Assembly (NCBI RefSeq): GCF_036226745.1
Contig: NZ_CP109013.1
Location: 6,386,001-6,450,000, forward strand
Length of the DNA: 64,000 bases
Origin: Streptomyces sp. NBC_00683
Lineage (GTDB): Bacteria; Actinomycetota; Actinomycetes; Streptomycetales; Streptomycetaceae
Direction: 5' to 3'
The notes under the pieces are model-generated. The model saw nothing but the letters and a program-made list of their open reading frames with translations. It ran no database searches and was not told the DNA's origin. Shown here one piece after another: positions 30,243-37,848 of this stretch. Made by a program: the position numbers and the translations under genes. Numbering within the stretch: position 1 is the stretch's first letter; each line of letters opens with the position of its first letter.

Positions 30243-31022
30243 TCAGTATTTCGGCCCGACGTGAGCATCCATGAGCGCGACGGATGCCCGTCGGGCGACG
30301 GAGATGTTGTACTTCTTGCCCGCGCGGGTGCAGTGCGTCCACTCGATGCCGAGCTTGTCGAGGGTGTCCGTGTACAGCTCCCGGATGTCGTCCGAGACGT
30401 TGGTGAACCAGTACCGCGGATACTCGTACCGCTTCCGTACGCCGCCGACCATCCGGGTCGTCCAGTTCATGTTCCGGCAGCCGTCGGAGTGGATGAGGCC
30501 GCGGATGAAGTCCCAGGGGTGCGCGTCGACGATTTCCTGCTGCCACGGTTCGAGGATGATGCGGCGTTCGTGCTTCTTGCCGGGTCCGTGCTGCGGGAAG
30601 ACGCATGTCCAGTGTTTCGTATAGGACTTGACCTCGACGCAGCCGCTCCTGTGGCGCCGTCCGGTGCGCGGCATGGGCATCACCCGACGCATGGCCGACT
30701 CCGCCTCATCGATCAGGCCGGCCCATGTTTCACCACAGAAGATCGACAGGTGGTTCTGCTTCGGCTTGGCGATGATGTGGCCGTCTCCGAGGTAGAGCCC
30801 CAGGAGATATGCGTACGCGACGCGGTCGACGTCCCGGCCGGTGCACACCGGGCAGTCGGTGGCCTGCACGTACTCCACGCCACGGCGCTTGCGGTCCTCG
30901 TGGAGCCACCAGCCGATTGTTCCGCGAGGCACATTGAGGAGTTCTGCAACTACTCGATTTGTGGTCCCGCCCCTCAGAAGGGCAAGCGCTTCGTCACGTA
31001 TCGATGGATTGTGCTGTCCCAT
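30243..31022 (-). CDS. HTH + LAGLIDADG-like homing-endonuclease-type protein
   Basis: A 259-residue protein not embedded in an intron or intein. An N-terminal helix-turn-helix (SIRDEALALLRGGTTNRVVAELLNVPRGTIGWWLHEDR) is followed by a short CPVC segment. Two LAGLIDADG-type helices come next: AYLLGLYLGDGHI (about residues 78-90) and FIRGLIHSDGCR (about 175), each with the metal-binding aspartate. An active double-motif endonuclease, or a domesticated DNA-binding regulator, are both possible. ATG 31022 is used; an in-frame GTG at 31079 adds 19 residues, and neither has a strong ribosome site. It lies 111 bp downstream of, and on the same strand as, the unusual tRNA, so the two may be co-transcribed. 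Confidence 0.8.
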   Translation of the reverse strand: MGQHNPSIRDEALALLRGGTTNRVVAELLNVPRGTIGWWLHEDRKRRGVEYVQATDCPVCTGRDVDRVAYAYLLGLYLGDGHIIAKPKQNHLSIFCGETWAGLIDEAESAMRRVMPMPRTGRRHRSGCVEVKSYTKHWTCVFPQHGPGKKHERRIILEPWQQEIVDAHPWDFIRGLIHSDGCRNMNWTTRMVGGVRKRYEYPRYWFTNVSDDIRELYTDTLDKLGIEWTHCTRAGKKYNISVARRASVALMDAHVGPKY

Positions 31023-31133
31023 GAAGTGGAGTCTTCTGCGGCCTTCGCTGGCGTGCACCAGATTCGAAGGAGCGTTCACCGGGAGGGGTGAAGATCGCCA
31101 ACATGCGAATCAACCTTGGAAACGAAGGAGAAG

Positions 31134-31206
31134 TGCCCCGAGTCGGATTCGAACCGACGCTGTATGGGTTTTGAATCCATGGCCTCTGCCGCTGGGCTAC
31201 CGGGGC
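31134..31206 (-). tRNA. tRNA with anticodon CAA but a short variable loop (atypical Leu-type tRNA)
   Basis: A full cloverleaf can be drawn on the minus strand: 7-bp acceptor (GCCCCGG with TCGGGGC), D arm with AGCGGCAGA loop, 5-base anticodon stem with loop TTCAAAA, a 5-nt variable loop ACAGC, and T arm GTCGG-TTCGAAT-CCGAC, A73. The loop gives anticodon CAA (31171-31173), which reads the leucine codon UUG. Bacterial tRNA-Leu normally has a long variable arm, so this is not a standard tRNA-Leu. The last anticodon-stem pair is A31-C39, a mismatch. CCA is not encoded. Its amino acid cannot be told. Confidence 0.85.
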
Positions 31207-31306
31207 CCCTTCGAAACGAAGGATCCGCGGGACCCTCCGTGCCTCAAACATACCGCAACTAGGTAGGCTCTTGGGAGCTGCACCCCTGTCTTGACCAAGG
31301 AGCCCC

Positions 31307-31963
31307 GTGACCACCCCCGAGTCGCCCCAGCCCGTAGACGCCGCCGACGACGACAAGTCGCACGTCCCGCCGCTGACGACCCGTGTCGTCATCGCCGAGG
31401 ACGAGGCGCTCATCCGTCTCGACCTCAAGGAGATGCTGGAGGAGGAGGGCTACTCGGTCGTCGGTGAGGCCGGCGACGGCCAGCAGGCCATCGAGCTCGC
31501 CCGGGAGCACAAGCCGGACCTGGTCATCCTCGATGTGAAGATGCCGGTCCTCGACGGGATCTCCGCTGCCGAGAAGATCACGGAGGAGTCCATCGCCCCC
31601 GTGCTGATGCTCACCGCGTTCTCGCAGCGCGACCTCGTCGAGCGGGCCAGGGACGCCGGTGCGATGGCGTACCTGGTGAAGCCGTTCAGCAAGAGCGACG
31701 TCGTGCCGGCCATCGAGATGGCCGTGTCCCGTTTCTCGGAGCTGAAGGCGCTGGAGAACGAGGTCGCCGACCTCTCGCAGCGGCTGGAGACCCGGAAGCT
31801 GGTGGACCGGGCGAAGAGCATTCTGCAGACGGATTACGGCCTCTCCGAGCCCGCCGCGTTCCGGTGGATCCAGAAGACGTCGATGGACCGCCGGCTCTCC
31901 ATGCAGCAGCTCGCCGAGGCGCTGATCGAGGACGCCGAGGAGAAGAAGAAGGCGGCCGAGTAA
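31307..31963 (+). CDS. pdtaR: ANTAR-domain response regulator (PdtaR type)
   Basis: A 218-residue two-component response regulator that acts on RNA. The N-terminal receiver domain has the phosphorylated Asp in LVILDVKMP (about residue 75), the acidic pocket AEDE and the lysine in LVKPF. A coiled linker (ELKALENEVADLSQRLETRKLVDRAK) leads into the ANTAR helical domain (SEPAAFRWIQKTSMDRRLSMQQLAEAL), which binds paired RNA hairpins to prevent termination. GTG start with AAGGAG just upstream; a -10 TAGGCT lies at 31264-31269. No histidine kinase is adjacent. A strong terminator separates it from livF. Confidence 0.95.
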   Translation: MTTPESPQPVDAADDDKSHVPPLTTRVVIAEDEALIRLDLKEMLEEEGYSVVGEAGDGQQAIELAREHKPDLVILDVKMPVLDGISAAEKITEESIAPVLMLTAFSQRDLVERARDAGAMAYLVKPFSKSDVVPAIEMAVSRFSELKALENEVADLSQRLETRKLVDRAKSILQTDYGLSEPAAFRWIQKTSMDRRLSMQQLAEALIEDAEEKKKAAE

Positions 31964-31978
31964 GCCCCGTAGGGACAT

Positions 31979-32027
31979 ACGAAGGAGGCCCGCACCCCGG
32001 ATCGATCGGGGTGCGGGCCTCCTTCGT
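31979..32027. terminator. Bidirectional terminator
   Basis: Very strong hairpin: 21-bp arms (31979-31999 and 32007-32027) with a 7-nt loop, between the convergent pdtaR and livF genes. Confidence 0.92.
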
Positions 32028-32045
32028 GTGCGGGTGCGGAGGGTG

Positions 32046-32762
32046 TCAGTCCTCGCCGAGGTAGGCCTTGCGGACCGACTCGTCGTGGAGGAGGTCCGCG
32101 CCGGTGCCCGAGAGGACGACCTTGCCGACCTCCATGACGTGGCCCTGGTCCGCGAGGGAGAGGGCCGCCTGGGCGTTCTGCTCGACGAGCAGGATCGTGG
32201 TGCCTGCCGCCTTGAGCTCGACGATGGTCTCCATGATCTTCTGCATCATGATCGGCGAGAGTCCCATGGACGGCTCGTCGAGCATGAGCAGCTTGGGCTG
32301 GGACATGAGTGCGCGTCCCATGGCGAGCATCTGCTGCTCGCCGCCGGAGAGGGTTCCTGCGGCCTGCTTGCGGCGTTCCCCGAGGATGGGGAAGAGGTCG
32401 TAGGCGCGCTGGATGTCCTTCTCGATGCCTGCCTTGTCGTTGCGGAGGTAGGCGCCGAGGAGGAGGTTCTCGGTGATCGTCAGCCGGGGGAAGATGTGGC
32501 GTCCCTCGGGGGAGTGGGCGAGGCCCAGGGAGACGATCTTGTGTGCGGGGATGTCGGCGAGCGGCTTGCCGTCGAAGGTGATGCGTCCGCTGGTCGGCTT
32601 GAGGAGTCCGGACAGGGTGCGCAGGGTGGTGGTCTTGCCCGCACCGTTGGTGCCGATGAGGGTGACGACCTGGCCGGCCTCGACGCTGAAGGAGATGCCC
32701 TTGACGGCTTCGATCTTGCCGTAGGCGACGCGGAGGTCCTCGACCTCGAGCAGTGCGGTCAT
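32046..32762 (-). CDS. livF: Branched-chain amino acid ABC transporter ATP-binding protein
   Basis: A 238-residue cytoplasmic ATPase, one of the pair that powers uptake through LivHM. It carries Walker A GTNGAGKTT, the Q-loop region (LAHSPEGRHIFPRLTITENL), the signature LSGGEQQMLAMGRAL, Walker B LLMLDEPSMGLS and the H-loop LVEQN. The ATG at 32762 overlaps the livG stop (ATGA), with GAGGAGGA upstream inside livG, so translation is coupled. It is the last gene of a five-gene operon (livK-H-M-G-F). Confidence 0.95.
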   Translation of the reverse strand: MTALLEVEDLRVAYGKIEAVKGISFSVEAGQVVTLIGTNGAGKTTTLRTLSGLLKPTSGRITFDGKPLADIPAHKIVSLGLAHSPEGRHIFPRLTITENLLLGAYLRNDKAGIEKDIQRAYDLFPILGERRKQAAGTLSGGEQQMLAMGRALMSQPKLLMLDEPSMGLSPIMMQKIMETIVELKAAGTTILLVEQNAQAALSLADQGHVMEVGKVVLSGTGADLLHDESVRKAYLGED

Positions 32763-33799
32763 CGGGTGTCCTCCTCCTCGGTGCGGGTGGTGTCGGCCTC
32801 GGGTGCGCTGTCTGCGTCCGTGGTGCCTTCGGTTTCCGGGGTGCTTTCGGCGTCCGCGGAGGTGTCGGTTTCCGTGGTGCTTTCGGCTTCCGGGGTGGTG
32901 TCCGGTTCCGGCGTGACCGTCTTCGCGGTGGCGTCGGCCGCGGCCGAGGCTTCCGCTTCGGCGGCTTCGACCTCGGCGACTTCTTCGGCGCCGGGGGCGC
33001 CTTCGAAGGGGGTGCCGAGGTAGGCGGCGATGACGCGTTCGTCGCCCTGGACGACTTCGGCGGTGCCTTCGACGAGCTTCTCGCCCTGGACGAGGACGGA
33101 GACGCGGTCGCAGAGGTTGAAGATGAACCGCATGTCGTGCTCGATGACGAGTACGGCGATGCCCTGGTCCCGGATCGCGAAGATGAGCTCTTCGGTGACG
33201 CGGGTTTCCTGGGGGTTCATGCCGGCGGTGGGCTCGTCCAGGAGGAGGAGACCGGGGTCGCTGGCGAGTGCGCGGGCGATTTCGAGCTTGCGCTGGTCTC
33301 CGTAGGGGAGGTTGCGCGCGAGGTGGTCGGCCTTGTCCTGGAGGCCGATGAACTCGAGGAGTTCCATGCACCGTTCGCGGCTGGCGTTCTCGGCCTTCTT
33401 GTAGCCGGGGAGGCGCAGCAGTGCGGACCAGAGGCCTTCTTTGGTCCTGGTGTGGCGTCCGACGAGGACGTTTTCCAGGACGGTCATGTTGGCGAAGAGC
33501 CGGATGTTCTGGAAGGTGCGGGCGATGCCTGCCTGGGTGACGAGGTGGGGCTTGGGCGGCAGGACGGTGCCCTTGTAGCTGACCTTGCCCTCGGTGGGGA
33601 CGTAGAGGCCGGTGAGGCAGTTGAAGAAGGTGGTCTTGCCGGCTCCGTTGGGGCCGATGAGGCCGACGATCTCGCCTGCGTTGACGGTGAGGTCGACGTT
33701 GCGTACGGCGGTGAGGCCGCCGAAGCGCATGGTGACGCCGCTGGCGTCGAGGACCGCGGTGCCGGTGGTGGGTGTGGCTGTTGTCGTCATGGTGGTCAC
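32759..33799 (-). CDS. livG: Branched-chain amino acid ABC transporter ATP-binding protein with long acidic tail
   Basis: The second ATPase of the transporter, 346 residues. Walker A GPNGAGKTTF, signature YGDQRKLEIARAL, Walker B LLLLDEPTAGMN and LVIEHDM are all present. The core ends near residue 265 (VIAAYLGTPF); the last ~80 residues are a low-complexity acidic tail made of imperfect ESTxETDTSADAESTPE-type repeats, not found in the usual ~255-residue LivG. The GTG at 33799 overlaps the livM stop by 4 bp; an ATG three codons later (33790) is possible. Function of the tail is unknown. Confidence 0.93.
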   Translation of the reverse strand: MTTMTTTATPTTGTAVLDASGVTMRFGGLTAVRNVDLTVNAGEIVGLIGPNGAGKTTFFNCLTGLYVPTEGKVSYKGTVLPPKPHLVTQAGIARTFQNIRLFANMTVLENVLVGRHTRTKEGLWSALLRLPGYKKAENASRERCMELLEFIGLQDKADHLARNLPYGDQRKLEIARALASDPGLLLLDEPTAGMNPQETRVTEELIFAIRDQGIAVLVIEHDMRFIFNLCDRVSVLVQGEKLVEGTAEVVQGDERVIAAYLGTPFEGAPGAEEVAEVEAAEAEASAAADATAKTVTPEPDTTPEAESTTETDTSADAESTPETEGTTDADSAPEADTTRTEEEDTR

Positions 33800-35586
33800 G
33801 CCCCCGCCTTCGTGGTGCCGGCGGCTGTGTCGGTGAGTGGGATGTCCGGCGGCACGTCGAGCTGGCCGGTCTCGTGGAATTCGAGCTGCTTCCTGCGGTC
33901 GGCGACCAGGCCTTCGGGGCGGAAGCGCATCAGGAGGATGAGCGCGAGACCGAAGAGGAACAGCTGGTAGTCCTGCATGAACTGCAGCTTGGCCGGGATG
34001 AGGTAGAGCAGTGCGGCGCCGACGAGGGGTCCGCTGAGGGTTCCCATGCCGCCGAGGATGACGGCGGCGAGGAGGAATGCGGAGTTGGGCGGTACGGAGC
34101 CGGCGAACTGGTACTGCTCGGGGGTGACCGTGTAGGAGACGTGTGCCTGGACGGTTCCCGCGAGTCCGGCGAGGGTGGCGCCGAGGGCGAAGGCGAGCAG
34201 CTTGAGCCGGAAGGCGTTGATGCCCATGGCGGTGGCTGCGGTTTCGTCTTCGCGGATGGCGACCCAGGCGCGGCCGATGCGGGATTCGCCGGAGCGGCGG
34301 AACACCATGACGACGACGGCGGTGAAGACGAGCATCAGCAGGTAGTAGTTGGCGGACCTGCCGAGGGTGAAGCCGCCGATGTCGTGGCTGATCCCGAAGT
34401 CGAACCCGAAGAGGGTGAGGTCGGGGATGCTGGGGATGCCCTGGGAGCCGTTGGTGAGGTCGGGGCCGCTGACGCCGTTGAGGGCGTTGACGGTGAGCCG
34501 GAAGATTTCACCGAATCCGAGGGTGACGATGGCGAGGTAGTCGCCGCGCAGCCGGAGTGTCGGGGCGCCGATGACGACGCCGAAGACGAGTGAGGCTGCG
34601 GCGCCGGTGAGGACTGCTGCCCAGAAGGGGAACTGGACGCCGACGGGTGACAGCGGGGAGCCGGAGACCAGGGCGGCGGCGTAGGCGCCGACGCCGAGGA
34701 ATGCGACGTATCCGAGGTCGAGGAGGCCGGCGAGGCCGACGACGACGTTCAGGCCGAGTGCGACGGTCGCGAAGATGAGGATGTTGGCGCCGATGAGGGC
34801 GTATTCCTCGTTCTGCTGGGTGAAGGGGAAGCAGAACGCTGCGACGAGTGCGGCGGCGAGGGTGACGTTGCGGTGTTTGGCCGTGAGTGCGGTGATCCGG
34901 GCGATGAGCCCGGCTCGGGTGAGTGCGGTGAAGCCGAAGGCCACGGCGATGATGTAGCCGATGAAGAGTTCGGCGTATTCGGTGTCGATGCCGTAGGTGA
35001 AGACGTACAGCGCGACGCCGAATGCTCCGGCGATGATGAGGATCTCGGCCCAGGAGGGGAGTGCCTTGGCGCGGTCCGGTGAGGGGGCGCGGAGGCTGTT
35101 GAGGAACCGGTCCAGGGTGTTGGGCCTGGTGGTGTGCTCGATGGGCTGGTCGCTGGGGAGTCCGAGTGCGGCGATGACGGCGATGATCGCGCCGATGCCG
35201 CTGATCCAGGCGCCGGGTTCCAGGTTGACGACTCCGCCGAGCTTGACGGAGATCGCGCCGATGGCGTAGCCGGTGACGCCGAGGGTTCCGAGTGCGGCGA
35301 GCCGGGTGGGGCTGTTGGTGCCGCCGGGGGTGAGCCAGCGCAGGCCGCGGATGCCGTACCCGGAGAGCGCGAAGAGCAGGGTGAGTGCTGCGCTGATCAG
35401 GGTGAGGACCTGGAGGCCGCCGGGGTATCCGGTGACGGTGAGGTCGCCGGGGAATTCGTCGGTCCAGGTCCAGGCGAGGAAGGTGCCGACGAGTGCGACG
35501 GCTGCGCCCGCGACGGTGAGGGTGCGGGCTGCCGCGGTGGGCAGCGCGAGGAGTGCGCCGGTCTGGGGCGTGGTGTTGGTTGTCAT
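33796..35586 (-). CDS. livM: Branched-chain amino acid ABC transporter permease with N-terminal membrane extension
   Basis: A membrane-spanning permease, 596 residues, much longer than the usual ~350. The C-terminal ~330 residues carry the LivM core (NVVVGLAGLLDLGYVAFLGVGAYAAAL, IGAPTLRLRGDYLAIVTLGFGEI, MGINAFRLKLLAFALGATLAGLAG). The first ~250 residues hold about six extra hydrophobic segments and a linker (SDQPIEHTTRPNTLDRFLNSLR) of unknown role. ATG at 35586 begins 5 bp after the livH stop, so coupling with livH is likely. It probably forms a heterodimer with LivH. Confidence 0.94.
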   Translation of the reverse strand: MTTNTTPQTGALLALPTAAARTLTVAGAAVALVGTFLAWTWTDEFPGDLTVTGYPGGLQVLTLISAALTLLFALSGYGIRGLRWLTPGGTNSPTRLAALGTLGVTGYAIGAISVKLGGVVNLEPGAWISGIGAIIAVIAALGLPSDQPIEHTTRPNTLDRFLNSLRAPSPDRAKALPSWAEILIIAGAFGVALYVFTYGIDTEYAELFIGYIIAVAFGFTALTRAGLIARITALTAKHRNVTLAAALVAAFCFPFTQQNEEYALIGANILIFATVALGLNVVVGLAGLLDLGYVAFLGVGAYAAALVSGSPLSPVGVQFPFWAAVLTGAAASLVFGVVIGAPTLRLRGDYLAIVTLGFGEIFRLTVNALNGVSGPDLTNGSQGIPSIPDLTLFGFDFGISHDIGGFTLGRSANYYLLMLVFTAVVVMVFRRSGESRIGRAWVAIREDETAATAMGINAFRLKLLAFALGATLAGLAGTVQAHVSYTVTPEQYQFAGSVPPNSAFLLAAVILGGMGTLSGPLVGAALLYLIPAKLQFMQDYQLFLFGLALILLMRFRPEGLVADRRKQLEFHETGQLDVPPDIPLTDTAAGTTKAGA

Positions 35587-35591
35587 CGGTA

Positions 35592-36521
35592 TCACGCCCG
35601 ATCCGCGACGCGTTCGCCGAGTAGGCCCTGGGGTCGGATGAGGAGGACGAGGATGAGGAGGACGAATGCCCAGACGTCCTTCCAGGCTCCGCCGCCGAAG
35701 AGTTCCATGCCGGGGACCTCGCTCATGTAGCCGGTGGCGAGGGATTCGGCGACGCCGAGGACGACTCCGCCGAGCATGGCTCCGTAGATGTTGCCGATGC
35801 CGCCGAGTACGGCTGCGGTGAAGGCTTTCAGGCCCATGATGAAGCCCATGCGGAAGCCGATCTGGCCGTTCTTGAGCCCGTAGGCGACGGCGGCGACGGC
35901 TGCGAACGCGGCACCGATGGCGAATGCCATGACGATGATGCGGTCGGTGTTGATGCCCATGAGCTTGGCGGTGTCGGGGTCCTGGGAGGTTGCCTGCATT
36001 CCGCGTCCGGCGCGGGTTTTGGAGACGAAGAAGCCCAGGGCGAGCATGCACACGGGGGCTGCGATGAGGACGAAGAGATCTCCGCGCTGGATGTTGGCGC
36101 CGAAGATTTCGATCGCTTCACCCTTGAACTGGGGGAAGGAGCGGTCCTTCGTGGCGTCGGGGTACCACATCCATACGGCCTGCTGGAGTGCCAGGGAGAG
36201 GCCGATTGCGGTGATGAGGGGGGCGAGACGTGGCGCGCTGCGCAGTGGCCGGTAGGCGAAGCGTTCAGCGGCGACGCTGACGGCGACGGAGCACAGGACT
36301 CCGCCGGCGATCATGAGGGGTATCGCAGCCAGCAGGGAGAGTCCGGACGGAAGCCCGAGGTAGACCGTGAGGGCTCCGAAGCCCCCGATCATGAAGATCT
36401 CGCCGTGTGCGAAGTTGATGAGCTGGATGATTCCGTAGACCATCGTGTAACCGATCGCGATGAGACCGTACATCGCGCCGAGGATGAGTCCATTGGCCAG
36501 CTGTTGCGGCAGTTCGTTCAC
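35592..36521 (-). CDS. livH: Branched-chain amino acid ABC transporter permease
   Basis: A 309-residue permease subunit of normal length. It begins NELPQQLANGLILGAMYGLIAIGYTMVYGIIQLINFAHGE, a typical LivH opening, and has about eight hydrophobic segments; the motif LGINxxxI appears as LMGINTDRIIVMAFA. GTG start at 36521 with GGAGG 7 bases upstream. It is preceded by a 16-bp hairpin that separates it from livK, which should make livK mRNA more abundant than the rest. Confidence 0.95.
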   Translation of the reverse strand: MNELPQQLANGLILGAMYGLIAIGYTMVYGIIQLINFAHGEIFMIGGFGALTVYLGLPSGLSLLAAIPLMIAGGVLCSVAVSVAAERFAYRPLRSAPRLAPLITAIGLSLALQQAVWMWYPDATKDRSFPQFKGEAIEIFGANIQRGDLFVLIAAPVCMLALGFFVSKTRAGRGMQATSQDPDTAKLMGINTDRIIVMAFAIGAAFAAVAAVAYGLKNGQIGFRMGFIMGLKAFTAAVLGGIGNIYGAMLGGVVLGVAESLATGYMSEVPGMELFGGGAWKDVWAFVLLILVLLIRPQGLLGERVADRA

Positions 36522-36554
36522 CGCAGGGCCTCCGTCGAGTGGTTCGGATATGGC

Positions 36555-36589
36555 ACCGCGCGGGAGCGCTCGTAGCGCTCCCGCGCGGT
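36555..36589 (-). promoter_or_regulatory. Stem-loop between livK and livH (likely partial terminator or mRNA stabiliser)
   Basis: Perfect 16-bp arms (36555-36570 and 36574-36589) with a 3-nt loop, 36 bp after the livK stop and 34 bp before the livH start, with no other promoter visible. Such hairpins between a binding-protein gene and its permease genes often protect or partly terminate the mRNA so the binding protein is made in excess. Confidence 0.8.
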
Positions 36590-36624
36590 CTGGTTGCTAT
36601 GTGTGATCGAGGGTCCTTGCGGAC

Positions 36625-37848
36625 CTACTTCACGGCCTCGCTGAGCTTGGAGACCCACTTGCCGCCGGTTACCTGGTAGGCGGTCATGAGGGTGTTGGTG
36701 GTGTCGCCGTACTCGTCGAAGGCGACGGGGCCGGTGACGCCTTCGAAGCTGACCTTGGCCATGGCCTCGAGGACCTTGGCGCGGGCGTCGTCGGGGAGCT
36801 TGCCGTCATTGGCGGCGACGACTGCCTTGACGGCCTCGATGATCGCCCAGGTGGCGTCGTAGGTGCCGCCGCCGTACGCCTCGTAGGCGTCCTTGTAGCC
36901 GGCCGTCTTGTAGTCCGCGATAAACTTCTTGGCGGAGTCGAGCTCTTCGACGGGCTTGCCGACGGAGGTGGCGATGTCGCCTTCGGCCTTCTTGTTGAGC
37001 TTGATGAAGTCGGCGCTGTACATGCCGTCGCCGCCCATGAGCGGGATCTGGACGCTGTCCTTGAGCTGCTGGCTCAGGGGTGCGCCGGCGGGGTACTCGC
37101 CGCCGTAGTAGACGGCCTTGGCGCCGGAGCCCTTGACCTTGGTGACGACGGAGTTGAAGTCACGGTCGTCGGGGTTGACGTGGTCGGTGCCGACGATCTT
37201 GCCGCCGAGCTCCGTGAACGTCGCCTTGAAGGAGGCGGCGAGGCCGGCTCCGTAGGGCTTCTGGTCGTCGATGAGGTAGACGTCCTTGACCTTGGCCGTC
37301 TTGAAGAGGTAGTTCGCGGCGAAGGCGCCCTGGATCGCGTCCGTGGTGGCGGTGCGGAAGTAGGCCGCGTAGGGGCGCTTCTTGTTGCCCGTCTTCCAGT
37401 CGTTGCCCTGGGTCAGCTCGGTGCCGGTGTTGGCGGGGGAGACCTGGGTGAGCTTGGCGTCCGTGAAGGGCTTCTGCATCGACTGGGCGACGCCGGAGTT
37501 CAGGGGGCCGACGACTCCGAGGACGTCCTTGTTGCCGATGAACTTCTGGGCGTTCTGCTGGCCGACGGAGGGCTGTGCCTGGTCGTCGAGGGGCTGGATC
37601 TCGAACTTGATGCCAGGGACGGTCTTGTCCTTGTTGGCGGTCTTCACAGCGAGGTCGGCGGAGTTCTTGATGCCGAGGCCCAGTGCGGAGAGGTCGCCGG
37701 TGAGGGGAGCGTCCAGGCCGATGACGACGGTCTGGGTGTCGCCGCTGCCGCTGCTCTTCTTGTCGTCGTCGCGCGACCCGCAGGCGGTGAGGGTGAGTGC
37801 TCCTGTGGTGAGCACTGCGGTGAGGATAAGCAAAGAACGGTGTCGCAC
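36625..37848 (-). CDS. livK: Branched-chain amino acid ABC transporter substrate-binding lipoprotein
   Basis: A 407-residue surface lipoprotein that captures the amino acid for the LivHMGF transporter. The lipobox LTAC (about residue 23) follows a hydrophobic signal, and a serine/glycine-rich linker (DDDKKSSGSGDTQ) leads to a periplasmic-binding-protein type I domain (VVIGLDAPLTGDLSALG). GTG start at 37848 with AAAGGACC about 5 bases upstream. First gene of the operon; the promoter must lie in the 580-bp region upstream. Confidence 0.95.
   Translation of the reverse strand: MRHRSLLILTAVLTTGALTLTACGSRDDDKKSSGSGDTQTVVIGLDAPLTGDLSALGLGIKNSADLAVKTANKDKTVPGIKFEIQPLDDQAQPSVGQQNAQKFIGNKDVLGVVGPLNSGVAQSMQKPFTDAKLTQVSPANTGTELTQGNDWKTGNKKRPYAAYFRTATTDAIQGAFAANYLFKTAKVKDVYLIDDQKPYGAGLAASFKATFTELGGKIVGTDHVNPDDRDFNSVVTKVKGSGAKAVYYGGEYPAGAPLSQQLKDSVQIPLMGGDGMYSADFIKLNKKAEGDIATSVGKPVEELDSAKKFIADYKTAGYKDAYEAYGGGTYDATWAIIEAVKAVVAANDGKLPDDARAKVLEAMAKVSFEGVTGPVAFDEYGDTTNTLMTAYQVTGGKWVSKLSEAVK

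Noticed and set aside
31060-31075. TTCGAATC matching the tRNA T-loop, a possible att site or tRNA remnant
   Set aside because: Only eight bases match and the flanks do not pair; too short to claim an attachment site.
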